64,000 nucleotides of DNA from JAQIBY01 sp963676165 (lineage in GTDB: Bacteria; Bacteroidota; Bacteroidia; Bacteroidales; ML635J-15): contig OY781043.1 of NCBI GenBank assembly GCA_963676165.1, positions 3,844,001 through 3,908,000 of the forward strand. The letters are read 5' to 3'. Made by a program: the position numbers and the translations under genes. Under the pieces are notes generated by a model that was not told the origin of the DNA, made no database searches, and worked only from the letters and a program-made list of their open reading frames with translations. Of this stretch, positions 43,288 through 52,111 are shown one piece after another. Every line of letters begins with the position of its first letter. Position 1 is the first letter of the stretch.

Positions 43288-44157
43288 TTAATGTCTTTGA
43301 GCTTTAATGACTCGGTTTTTTTGATTGATATCCTTGAAAACAAAAATATTGCCAAAATCGTTAGCTTCAAAACATTTTTTCGTTTCTTCAGCTAGAGCTT
43401 CATTGATTTCACAAAAAACAAAACCTCCCGATTTCAGTTGCAATTTAGCAATTTTGGCAATCTTTTCATAAAAAATTAATGCATCATTGTCTGAAACAAA
43501 TAAAGCAGTATGAGGCTCAAATGACAGAACATTCTCATGCATAAGTACTTTTTCACTTTCTCTAACATAAGGTGGGTTGCTTACAATGCAGTCTAATTGT
43601 GATGGTAAGTTTTCATTTCCACTCAAAATGTCGTGATGAATGAATTCAACAGGTGCATTCAATGCAGAGGCATTTTTCCTAGCGACTTGCAACGCATCTT
43701 GAGAGATGTCACTTGCATAAACTTTTGCATGCTCAAGCTCTTTTGCTAAGCTGATTGCAATAGCACCACTGCCGGTTCCAATATCCAAAATTTTGGGTGA
43801 TGCACTATCTTGCATTGTTTGTATCACATGTTGCACTAACTCCTCAGTTTCTACACGTGGTATTAGTACTGAGTTTGTGACTTCGAAACGACGACCAAAA
43901 AATTCAGTTTCGCCTAAAATATATTGCAAAGGCATGCAATCTTTCAGTTTATCCAAAGCGTGTTGAATAGATTCTAGTGTTTCTTTTGTTAGTTCATCGT
44001 TTGCATGAAGAGCTTGTTCTGTTTTGTTCAAATTGCAATAATACTCAATCAACAAACTTGCAATTTGTTTGGCTTCATTCATGTCATAAATCGAAGCCAA
44101 CTCCTCCGAAATACGATGTTTAATACTCCTTATGCTATGTGAATTTCCAGAATACAT
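43288..44157 (-). CDS. prmC: Release factor N5-glutamine methyltransferase
   Basis: 289 aa from the ATG at 44155-44157 (the open frame continues 33 codons upstream with no family match and would run into the divergent gene). It methylates the glutamine of the GGQ motif in RF1/RF2. The SAM-binding motif ILDIGTGSGAIAISLA and the substrate-binding NPPY motif at residues 194-197 are intact, and the helical N-terminal domain including QYILGETEFFGRRFEV is present. Confidence 0.95.
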   Translation of the reverse strand: MYSGNSHSIRSIKHRISEELASIYDMNEAKQIASLLIEYYCNLNKTEQALHANDELTKETLESIQHALDKLKDCMPLQYILGETEFFGRRFEVTNSVLIPRVETEELVQHVIQTMQDSASPKILDIGTGSGAIAISLAKELEHAKVYASDISQDALQVARKNASALNAPVEFIHHDILSGNENLPSQLDCIVSNPPYVRESEKVLMHENVLSFEPHTALFVSDNDALIFYEKIAKIAKLQLKSGGFVFCEINEALAEETKKCFEANDFGNIFVFKDINQKNRVIKAQRH

Positions 44158-44241
44158 GATGCAAATATGCACAAAAAAAAGCAGAGAATGTCCTGAGCAA
44201 AAAACTCGAATTATTCGTGAAAATATATTTACTTTGTAAGA

Positions 44242-46026
44242 ATGGATATGTTTCATGCAATAACGGTTATTGTAGTTCTGCTTTTTATGCTTGTATCATT
44301 GTATAAAGAGTGGTTAGGAACTGCCTTTATCTTTGTTATTGCAGTGGTTATTTTTGGCTTAACCGGACTCCTAAGTCCGAAAGAAATTCTTGCGGGTTTT
44401 GCCAATGAACAAATAGCAGTTATCATTTTGCTGTTATTGTTGGGTGATAGTATCCGTAAAACAGGAGTGCTCGAACATTTTTTTAATCGTGTTTTCTCCC
44501 GAGCCAAAACGAGTGATGGCTTTTTATGGCGGATGATGGCTCTGGTTTCAGGATTTTCAGCATTTCTTAATAATACTCCTTTGGTTGCTATCCTCATGCC
44601 ATATGTGCATTCTTGGTCAAAACGACATGGGGTTTCTCCTTCAAAATTTATGATTCCCTTGTCTTATGCAGCAATTCTTGGTGGGTGTGCAACGCTTATA
44701 GGAACGTCGACAAACCTCATTGTCAATGGTTTGGTTGTGGATCAAACCATTGCGCCCGAAATGGAATCTCTGAATATTTTTGATTACAGCATTGTGGGAG
44801 GGATTATGATTCTTGTCGGAATTGCATACATGCTCTTGATTGGCAAACATTTGCTTCCAGACAAAAGTGATGTCATCACAAGTTTTAGTAATACACACAG
44901 AAAATATCTTGTGGAAGCAGAGTTGAAACCAGGATCTAAACTTGCCGGAAAAACCATTGAGCAAGCAGGATTACGAAACTTGAAAGGCCTTTATTTGGCT
45001 GAAATATTTCGTGGAGAACAAAAAATAACAGCTGTTGGTCGATTAACTGTTTTGCATGAAAATGATATTCTGATTTTTGCGGGTGAAACAGAAACCATTG
45101 TTGATATGATCAACGATGAAAGTGGATTACGTTTAACTCAAGTTGGAATGTATTCCAAAAAGAAACGTACTGAAATTCGTGAAATTGTAATTTCGCATAA
45201 TTCCAGTTTGACAGGAAAAACAATTAAAGAAGCTGGTTTCCGTGGTCGTTTTGACGCTGCTATTATTGCTGTACATAGAAATGGTCAACGGATTTCCGGG
45301 AAAATCGGTGATGTGGAATTACAATCAGGTGATGTTCTGTTGTTAATTACTGGAGAAGATTTTAAAAATCGAGCAGCTGATACGATGGATTTTTATCCTA
45401 TTACTAAAATTCGGGATTTTCAGAAACTACCTACTTACAAAACAGTTATCCTTATCGGAGGAACCATAGGCGCAATTCTTCTCGCTGCATTAAATGTTAC
45501 CAGTCTCTTTGTTTCATTAACAGTTTTACTTGTCATTATTACACTCTTAAACCTTGTTAAGGCAAGAGATTTACCAAAGAGTTTAGATTACAATTTAGCG
45601 GCAATTATTGCACTTTCTTTGGCCATTGGTACTGCTATGACAAAATCAGGTGTGGCAGAAATGATAGCACAATTTTTTATCCGTTTTCTTCAACCGACGG
45701 GGATCATTGGACTTATGTTTGGTTTGTTTGCTGTGACAAATCTCTTGTCTGCTTACATCACAAATAAAGCATCAGTTGCCATTATTTTCCCCATTGCAGT
45801 TACCATTGCAATCGATTTAGGAATTAACCCGATACCATTTGTGCTTTTAGTTTCTTTTGCCGCCGCCGCAAGTTTTATAACGCCAATTGGTTATCAAACA
45901 AACCTTATGGTTTACGGACCTGGCTCATATAATTTTAAGGACTACATGAAAGTTGGATTACCTCTTACAATTTTGTACATGATTGTAACGGTTTTTGGAC
46001 TTGCATTTACATATAAACTGATTTAA
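44242..46026 (+). CDS. SLC13-family permease with paired RCK_C domains, probable sulfate transporter
   Basis: 594 aa. Membrane helices occupy about residues 1-210 and 395-594. The two halves are separated by two RCK_C (TrkA-C) domains in the cytoplasmic loop (GSKLAGKTIEQAGLRNLKGL and SLTGKTIKEAGFRGRFDAA). SLC13 signature blocks are FLNNTPLVAILMPYV near residue 113 and TNKASVAIIFPIAV near 511. This architecture is that of bacterial Na-coupled sulfate transporters (SdcS/SLT type). It is the first gene of the operon ending in PAPS synthesis genes, which makes sulfate the likely substrate. Confidence 0.85.
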   Translation: MDMFHAITVIVVLLFMLVSLYKEWLGTAFIFVIAVVIFGLTGLLSPKEILAGFANEQIAVIILLLLLGDSIRKTGVLEHFFNRVFSRAKTSDGFLWRMMALVSGFSAFLNNTPLVAILMPYVHSWSKRHGVSPSKFMIPLSYAAILGGCATLIGTSTNLIVNGLVVDQTIAPEMESLNIFDYSIVGGIMILVGIAYMLLIGKHLLPDKSDVITSFSNTHRKYLVEAELKPGSKLAGKTIEQAGLRNLKGLYLAEIFRGEQKITAVGRLTVLHENDILIFAGETETIVDMINDESGLRLTQVGMYSKKKRTEIREIVISHNSSLTGKTIKEAGFRGRFDAAIIAVHRNGQRISGKIGDVELQSGDVLLLITGEDFKNRAADTMDFYPITKIRDFQKLPTYKTVILIGGTIGAILLAALNVTSLFVSLTVLLVIITLLNLVKARDLPKSLDYNLAAIIALSLAIGTAMTKSGVAEMIAQFFIRFLQPTGIIGLMFGLFAVTNLLSAYITNKASVAIIFPIAVTIAIDLGINPIPFVLLVSFAAAASFITPIGYQTNLMVYGPGSYNFKDYMKVGLPLTILYMIVTVFGLAFTYKLI

Positions 46027-46027
46027 A

Positions 46028-46837
46028 ATGACAAAAGCATTTTTTAATCTTGTACTGGAAACGGCTGTGACTGCTGGAAAAGCTATCATGGATGTGTATG
46101 AAAATGATGATTTTGGTGTTGAGATGAAAGATGACAATTCACCGCTTACCAAAGCCGACAAAAAAGCGCACAACATTATTGTTGAGGCATTGAAAAATAC
46201 AAATATCCCTGTGTTGAGTGAGGAAAGTGAGAATAAAGATTGGGAAAAACGTCGTCATTGGAAAACATTTTGGTTAGTTGATCCTTTGGACGGTACAAAG
46301 GAGTTCATCAAACGTAATGGTGACTTTACGGTCAATATTGCACTCATTGAAAATGGACTTTCCATTGCCGGGATAATTTATGTGCCAGTAACCCAAGAAT
46401 TGTTTTTTGGACATAGAGAATATGGTGCGTACAAAATAAAGGTTGATGACTGCAAAAATGATCTTTACGATTGTCTTTTAGAAACAGAGCCTATCCATGT
46501 AGATACCCTTGTGAAAAAACAAGTTGTCATTGTTGGAAGTCGTTCTCATATGAATACAGAAACCAGTGATTTTATTGATTCCATGAGTGAGAAATACGAA
46601 GTGGAAATGTTATCAAAAGGTTCATCTCTAAAAATTTGTATGATTGCAGAAGGGAAAGCTCAACTTTACCCTAGATTTGCTCCTACTATGGAATGGGATA
46701 CTGCTGCAGGTCATGCTATTGCTGTTTCTGCTGGTGCTGAGATCATCAATTGGGAAACACAAAAAGAGTTGGAATATAACAAGCAAAATTTGAGGAATCC
46801 TTGGTTTATGGTCAGACCAAAGAAAATTGAATTTTAA
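46028..46837 (+). CDS. cysQ: 3'(2'),5'-bisphosphate nucleotidase
   Basis: 269 aa. It converts PAP, the by-product of PAPS-dependent reactions, to AMP, and can also act on PAPS. The metal-binding block DPLDGTKEFIKRNGDFTVNIA near residues 87-106 and the C-terminal EWDTAAGHAI are intact. It starts 1 bp after the permease stop, and lies just upstream of cysC, so both PAP recycling and PAPS synthesis are in one operon. Confidence 0.94.
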   Translation: MTKAFFNLVLETAVTAGKAIMDVYENDDFGVEMKDDNSPLTKADKKAHNIIVEALKNTNIPVLSEESENKDWEKRRHWKTFWLVDPLDGTKEFIKRNGDFTVNIALIENGLSIAGIIYVPVTQELFFGHREYGAYKIKVDDCKNDLYDCLLETEPIHVDTLVKKQVVIVGSRSHMNTETSDFIDSMSEKYEVEMLSKGSSLKICMIAEGKAQLYPRFAPTMEWDTAAGHAIAVSAGAEIINWETQKELEYNKQNLRNPWFMVRPKKIEF

Positions 46838-46881
46838 TAATTAGCTTAAATTCATTTATTTTACACGAAAATTGACAATAT

Positions 46882-47487
46882 ATGGGTTCGGAAGAAAATC
46901 ACATTTATCCTGTGTTTGATCAAATCCTTCGAAGAGAAGATAAGGAGAAATTACTCAATCAACGTTCAAAGGTTATTTGGTGTACAGGTTTATCTGGTGC
47001 AGGGAAAACCACACTTGCAAAGAATCTTGAAAAAGCATTGCATATGCAAGGGTTTTTAACTCAGGTTTTGGATGGAGATAACATCCGTTCAGGGATCAAT
47101 AACAATCTTGAATTTACCGAAAAAGATAGAAAAGAAAACATTCGTCGTATTGCTGAAGTTTCAAAATTGTTGATTCATTCAGGTTTGATTACTATCAATA
47201 GTTTTATTTCTCCAACCGATGATATTCGACAATTGGCTATGGATATTATCGGAAAGGAAAACTTCATTGAAATTTATGTTGAAGCACCTATCGAAGTTTG
47301 CGAAGAGCGTGATGTGAAAGGACTTTATGCAAAGGCAAGAGCAGGAAAAATTAAAAATTTTACAGGAATTGATTCCCCTTTTGAAGCACCAAAGAATCCG
47401 GATATCGTTATTAACACCGATAAATTTTCCATTTCAGAGTGTTTAACACAAGCAATGGATTATGTTTTACCACGAGTTAAATATTAA
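46882..47487 (+). CDS. cysC: Adenylyl-sulfate kinase
   Basis: 201 aa, full length. It phosphorylates APS to PAPS. The P-loop is GLSGAGKTT at residues 36-44. The substrate-binding DGDNIR (64-69) is intact with Asp64 and Asp66, and the FISPTDDIR and KARAGKIKNFTGI blocks complete the family profile. This is the intact kinase of the operon; the kinase-like domain fused to CysN (48444-50354) is not. It is followed after 18 bp by cysD. Confidence 0.96.
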   Translation: MGSEENHIYPVFDQILRREDKEKLLNQRSKVIWCTGLSGAGKTTLAKNLEKALHMQGFLTQVLDGDNIRSGINNNLEFTEKDRKENIRRIAEVSKLLIHSGLITINSFISPTDDIRQLAMDIIGKENFIEIYVEAPIEVCEERDVKGLYAKARAGKIKNFTGIDSPFEAPKNPDIVINTDKFSISECLTQAMDYVLPRVKY

Positions 47488-47505
47488 TGAGAAAAAATTG
47501 AAATT

Positions 47506-48414
47506 ATGAGTACATATTCACTAACACATTTACAACAACTGGAGGCAGAATCAATTCACATTATGCGCGAAGTCGCTGCTGAATTTGAAAATCCTGTGAT
47601 GCTTTATTCGATTGGTAAAGACTCCAGTGTTATGGTTCGCTTGGCAGAAAAAGCCTTTGCGCCAGGAAAAGTTCCATTCCCTTTGATGCACATTGACTCC
47701 AAATGGAAATTTAAAGAAATGGTTGAGTTCCGCGATCGTTATGCTCGTGAAAACAACTGGGATTTGATTGTTCATTATAACGAAGAAGGATTTAATTCTG
47801 GAGTTGGACCGTTTACTCATGGTTCTAAAGTTCATACTGACATTATGAAAACCCAGGCTTTGTTGGCGGGTTTGAATAAATACAAGTTCGATGCTGCTTT
47901 TGGTGGTGCACGTCGTGACGAAGAAAAATCCAGAGCAAAAGAAAGAATCTTTTCTTTCCGTGATGAATTCCATCAGTGGGATCCCAAAAACCAACGCCCT
48001 GAGCTTTGGAGCATTTACAACACAAAAATTAAAAAGGGAGAATCCATTCGGGTATTCCCATTGTCAAACTGGACTGAGCTTGATATTTGGCAATACATCC
48101 GCTTGGAGAATATTCCAATCGTACCTCTTTATTATGCGAAAAAACGTCCTGTTGTTGAATACAATGGTGCTTTAATTCTTGTGGACGATGAGCGTATGCC
48201 TAAAGAATTGGCTGAAAAAGCAGAAATGAAAATGGTAAGATTCCGTACCCTCGGTTGTTATCCTTTAACTGGTGCAGTTGAATCTGAGGCGGACACCATC
48301 GAAAAAATTGTTGAAGAAATGATGACAACAACAAAATCAGAACGCACAACACGTGTTATTGATTTTGACCAAGATGGTTCAATGGAACAGAAAAAACGCG
48401 AGGGATATTTTTAA
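47506..48414 (+). CDS. cysD: Sulfate adenylyltransferase, small subunit
   Basis: 302 aa. The catalytic subunit of ATP sulfurylase in its CysDN form, making APS from ATP and sulfate. The PP-loop is YSIGKDSSVMVRLAEKAF near residue 30, and GGARRDEEKSRAKERIFSFRD is the other main block. The C-terminus MEQKKREGYF is typical. Length equals the E. coli protein. The gene is in tight order with cysC and cysN. Confidence 0.98.
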   Translation: MSTYSLTHLQQLEAESIHIMREVAAEFENPVMLYSIGKDSSVMVRLAEKAFAPGKVPFPLMHIDSKWKFKEMVEFRDRYARENNWDLIVHYNEEGFNSGVGPFTHGSKVHTDIMKTQALLAGLNKYKFDAAFGGARRDEEKSRAKERIFSFRDEFHQWDPKNQRPELWSIYNTKIKKGESIRVFPLSNWTELDIWQYIRLENIPIVPLYYAKKRPVVEYNGALILVDDERMPKELAEKAEMKMVRFRTLGCYPLTGAVESEADTIEKIVEEMMTTTKSERTTRVIDFDQDGSMEQKKREGYF

Positions 48415-48443
48415 TCAAGTAGTGACTTTAAAGCGCAATTATT

Positions 48444-50354
48444 ATGCAACAAGATATTAAAGAATTTTTAAATCAGGACGAGAAAAAAGATCTCCTAAGA
48501 ATATTAACTGCAGGTTCTGTAGATGATGGAAAATCAACACTTATAGGACGTTTGCTTTTTGACAGTAAACGCCTTTATGAAGATCAACTAGCTGCTTTGG
48601 AAAGAGATAGTAAACGCGTTGGTCATGCCGGTGACGACATTGATTATGCACTCTTGCTTGACGGTTTAAAAGCTGAGCGTGAACAAGGAATCACCATTGA
48701 TGTGGCTTACCGTTATTTTTCCACCAATAAGCGTAAATTTATTATTGCAGATACCCCAGGACACGAGCAATACACACGTAATATGGTAACTGGTGCATCA
48801 ACTGCAAACCTCGCCGTTTTACTTGTTGATGCCAGACATGGTGTTATTACTCAAACAAAACGTCACACCTTTATTGTAAGCTTGCTTGGAATTAAACATG
48901 TCGTTGTGGCGATTAATAAAATGGACCTTGTTGATTATAGTGAAGAGAGATATCAGGAAATCATTGAAGAATACAAGCAGTTTGTTACAAGTCTTAATAT
49001 TCCAGATATTCACTTTATTCCAATTTCTGCTCTCAAAGGAGATAACGTTGTTGAGAAATCTGAAAATATGGACTGGTACAATGGAAAACCTATGTTGCAA
49101 TTTCTTGAGACCATTCATGTCGATAGTGACAGAAATTTTGAAGACTTCCGTTTCCCAATTCAGTACGTAAACAAACCTAGTATTGATTTCCGTGGATTCA
49201 CAAGTAATCTTTCCTCCGGGACAATCAAAAAAGGCGATAAAGTTCGTGCTTTACCAGGACGTCAGGAAAGTCGTGTTAAGTCAATTGTCGGAATTAATGG
49301 GGAGCAAGATGAAGCCTTTCCTCCACAAGCAATTACTTTAACTCTCGAAGATGAAATTGATGTGTCTCGTGGAGATATGCTTGTTCATATTGATAACGCT
49401 CCAAGAGTTGAGCGTCATTTTGAAGCAATGCTCGTGTGGATGGACGAACAAGACATGAATCCAAATACAAGTTACTACATCAAACACGCATACAATACAA
49501 CCAAAACACGTTTCGATAAAATTCAATATAAAATCAATGTAAACACATTGGAAAGAGAGGGAGATGATGCCTTTAAATTGAATGAAATTGGTCGGGTTGT
49601 AATGACAACTGTCAAACCATTGATTTTTGACCCTTACAAAAAGAATAAAGAAACCGGATCTTTTGTCCTTATTGATCCTGTAACCAATAACACATCTGCG
49701 GTTGGGATGATTATTGACAAATTAAGTCAGAAAGATCTTCCTTCTCGCATAACAGATGTTGAGCGTAAGAAAATAGATAAAGGTCAAGCACTTATTACCG
49801 ATGAAGAACGCATGAAATTCTTAAACCAACGTCCAGCAACGCTTTGGATTACAGGTTTACACGGGTCTGGTAAAAACGAATTGGCTTATACACTAGAACG
49901 CAAATTGTTTGATGCAGGTGCTACAGTTGTTCTGATGGATGGTAGTACTGTGAGAATGGGATTAAATCGTGAGTTAGATCATTCTCCTGCAGACAGAGCA
50001 GAGAATCTTCGTCGTGTTGCACATGTTGCAAAAATCCTAAATGATCAAGGTTATGTTGTCATTTGCTCTTTCATTTCGCCTTATGAGAGCATTCGAAAAC
50101 AAGCAGGTGAAATTATTGGTGAGGACAGGTTCCATGTCATTCATATGGATGCAGAGCTTGATTTCTGTAAAACCAATAAACCTGACTTGTACGAAAAAGC
50201 GGATAAAGGAGAAATCCTTGATATGCCTGGTGTAGATGAACGATATGAAACTCCGGAAAATCCTGCAATTAAATTAAGTCCGAAAGACAGAGATAATAAT
50301 CCTGAGACCATTTTGAATTACCTCATGGAACATAAAATTTTCCCTGTGGACTAA
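48444..50354 (+). CDS. cysN: Sulfate adenylyltransferase large subunit fused to a degenerate APS-kinase domain
   Basis: 636 aa. Residues 1-430 are the CysN GTPase: P-loop GSVDDGKSTLIGRLL (about 28-42), DTPGHEQYTRN and NKMD, then the two beta domains. Residues 465-636 resemble CysC. In that domain the P-loop is GLHGSGKNE (471-479), where Thr is replaced by Asn478-Glu479, and the substrate motif DGDN is DGST (499-502), so Asp and Asn are lost. The domain is therefore probably not an active kinase; the separate intact cysC at 46882-47487 would do the work. It may still bind nucleotide or hold the complex together. Fused CysNC proteins are known; the loss of these residues is what is notable. Confidence 0.93.
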   Translation: MQQDIKEFLNQDEKKDLLRILTAGSVDDGKSTLIGRLLFDSKRLYEDQLAALERDSKRVGHAGDDIDYALLLDGLKAEREQGITIDVAYRYFSTNKRKFIIADTPGHEQYTRNMVTGASTANLAVLLVDARHGVITQTKRHTFIVSLLGIKHVVVAINKMDLVDYSEERYQEIIEEYKQFVTSLNIPDIHFIPISALKGDNVVEKSENMDWYNGKPMLQFLETIHVDSDRNFEDFRFPIQYVNKPSIDFRGFTSNLSSGTIKKGDKVRALPGRQESRVKSIVGINGEQDEAFPPQAITLTLEDEIDVSRGDMLVHIDNAPRVERHFEAMLVWMDEQDMNPNTSYYIKHAYNTTKTRFDKIQYKINVNTLEREGDDAFKLNEIGRVVMTTVKPLIFDPYKKNKETGSFVLIDPVTNNTSAVGMIIDKLSQKDLPSRITDVERKKIDKGQALITDEERMKFLNQRPATLWITGLHGSGKNELAYTLERKLFDAGATVVLMDGSTVRMGLNRELDHSPADRAENLRRVAHVAKILNDQGYVVICSFISPYESIRKQAGEIIGEDRFHVIHMDAELDFCKTNKPDLYEKADKGEILDMPGVDERYETPENPAIKLSPKDRDNNPETILNYLMEHKIFPVD

Positions 50355-50372
50355 TTAAATAAAGGAATTGCT

Positions 50373-51374
50373 ATGGAAATGCACGAAATACAGAAACTAT
50401 TTCAACGCTTTGAAAACAGAAATGTCATTATCATTGGTGATGTAATGATTGATTCATACATGTGGGGAAAGGTGAACAGAATTAGTCCTGAGGCACCTAT
50501 CCCTGTGGTTTCTGTCAATGGCAAAGAAAACAGACTTGGAGGAGCATCCAATGTGGCTTTGAATATTAAGTCATTGGGTGCTAATCCAATCATGTGTTCT
50601 GTAGTTGGTGATGATGAATATGCGGCTGAATTTCTCAGATTGATGGAAGAGAAAAATATGCCTTCTGATGGTATTCTTCATAGTCCACGACGTCGTACTT
50701 CTGTAAAAACACGTGTTATAAGCCAGTCTCAGCACTTGCTTCGTGTCGATGAAGAAGATGTGGATAGCTTAGATGCTGAAACTGAAATTCAGCTAAAAAT
50801 GCAGTTTGATCGCTTAATGGAGCAGTACAAACCTGATGCAATTATTTTTGAAGATTATGACAAAGGGGTCATTACTCCCGGAATCATTACTCACGTAGTT
50901 AATCGTGCAAATGATGTTGGAATCATTACTACTGTCGATCCGAAAAAGCGTCAGTTTATGGATTACCATGGAGTAAGTCTCTTTAAGCCAAACTATAAGG
51001 AAATGAAAGATGGATTGCAGACTGAATTTCAGAAAGATAATTTGCCGGCTATTAAAGGGCTTACAGAGAAACTTATGCACGAAAAGCAAATTGATAGTGT
51101 TTTGCTAACAATGGCTGAAGCTGGTGTTGTAATTACAAACCGTGAGTCGTTTGAGCATATTCCTGCAGAAATCCGTAATATTGCTGATGTTTCTGGTGCA
51201 GGTGATACTGTTATAGCAACAGCTACCTTGTGTTTATGTGCAAATTGCTCATTATACGATGTTGCTTTCATTTCCAATATGGCAGGAGGACTTGTCTGTG
51301 AATATTCAGGTGTTGTGCCTATTGATCGCCAAGAGTTAATGGACGAGCTTGAGGAAAAGTACAAAGCAAAATAG
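50373..51374 (+). CDS. PfkB-family heptose-7-phosphate kinase (HldE kinase domain/RfaE1 type)
   Basis: 333 aa. A ribokinase-fold sugar kinase. The N-terminal IIGDVMIDSYMWGKVNRISPEAP and LGGASNVALNIKSLGA blocks match the first domain of HldE (RfaE), which phosphorylates D-glycero-beta-D-manno-heptose 7-phosphate for LPS core heptose. The catalytic base is Asp278 in DVSGAGDTV. No adenylyltransferase domain is attached; in Bacteroidota it is often a separate gene. It is 18 bp after cysN and is the last gene of the operon, which links PAPS supply to an envelope-sugar enzyme. Confidence 0.9.
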   Translation: MEMHEIQKLFQRFENRNVIIIGDVMIDSYMWGKVNRISPEAPIPVVSVNGKENRLGGASNVALNIKSLGANPIMCSVVGDDEYAAEFLRLMEEKNMPSDGILHSPRRRTSVKTRVISQSQHLLRVDEEDVDSLDAETEIQLKMQFDRLMEQYKPDAIIFEDYDKGVITPGIITHVVNRANDVGIITTVDPKKRQFMDYHGVSLFKPNYKEMKDGLQTEFQKDNLPAIKGLTEKLMHEKQIDSVLLTMAEAGVVITNRESFEHIPAEIRNIADVSGAGDTVIATATLCLCANCSLYDVAFISNMAGGLVCEYSGVVPIDRQELMDELEEKYKAK

Positions 51375-51387
51375 TATTTTGAAAAGC

Positions 51388-51522
51388 ATTTGCAATATTT
51401 GAATTATCAAAGCGTATCTGCCATGGATGATGCAGAATTCACGTGACTATTTGCCGGAACTCCATTCTTGAGAGCAGGTAAAGAAAAATTGCTGCAAACC
51501 ATTAGTCAGCTGAGTTCCTAAT
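51388..51522 (+). pseudogene. Possible remnant of a QueG-like C-terminus
   Basis: In the frame starting at 51388 (LQYLNYQSVSAMDDAEFT, a TGA, then LFAGTPFLRAGKEKLLQTISQ, ending at a TAA near 51520) the text resembles the end of epoxyqueuosine reductase (...MDxxxF...F.GTP..RA....LL...). It is short, contains a stop, and has no upstream context, so the identification is a guess. The rest of 51375-51553 holds nothing else I recognise. Confidence 0.25.
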
Positions 51523-51553
51523 ACGAGTTCTTACGTCAAACTTCCGCTATCTT

Positions 51554-52111
51554 TTAAAATTTCACACATAAACCGTATTTAAAAAACATTGATTTCGTAT
51601 TATAGTATCTTTCAAAAGTATATTCAGAAAAGACACCCACGTGTTTGAAGGGATAGAATGCAATTCCTACTCCTCCTCCAAAATAGAAATGATGTTCACG
51701 ATAAGCTTCGAAGTCAACGGGTGCATCATCAATATATGTTGTATATGCTGGATGAAAATATGTTATTCCCCCCGCTTTAGAAATCAAGTACACATCGAAT
51801 CTAAAATCATCAGACTCTACCCAAAATGGCAGAATATGCAAATTGCAATTTGTATAGTATTGTAACCTTTTACGGATACCCAAAGAAGATGATGAGAAAG
51901 CTGTATTAATACCTAGCTCGAGATGCTTATGTAAGCCATAATTTACTCCCAGGTGATAGAACGGATCATCAGACATCATGAACTCATTATCTCCTTGCAT
52001 CATTTTGTGGCTAAGTTCAATGTTCCAACGGTTTTTAATGTAGGATTCCTGCCCTGATAGTTGCATTGCAACTAATACAATAATCATTGTTATAATGATT
52101 TTAGTTTTCAT
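51554..52111 (-). CDS. Small outer-membrane-like protein
   Basis: 185 aa. Signal peptide MKTKIIITMIIVLVAMQLSGQ. The mature part has about eight alternating amphipathic strands (YHLGVNYGLHKHLELGINTAF, HFYFGGGVGIAFYPFKHVGVFSEYTF) and ends FFKYGLCVKF with a C-terminal Phe, the outer-membrane insertion signal. It resembles an eight-stranded barrel. Its start overlaps the 3' end of the TonB receptor gene by 11 bp, so it is the third gene of the DUF4249/receptor operon. Confidence 0.75.
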   Translation of the reverse strand: MKTKIIITMIIVLVAMQLSGQESYIKNRWNIELSHKMMQGDNEFMMSDDPFYHLGVNYGLHKHLELGINTAFSSSSLGIRKRLQYYTNCNLHILPFWVESDDFRFDVYLISKAGGITYFHPAYTTYIDDAPVDFEAYREHHFYFGGGVGIAFYPFKHVGVFSEYTFERYYNTKSMFFKYGLCVKF

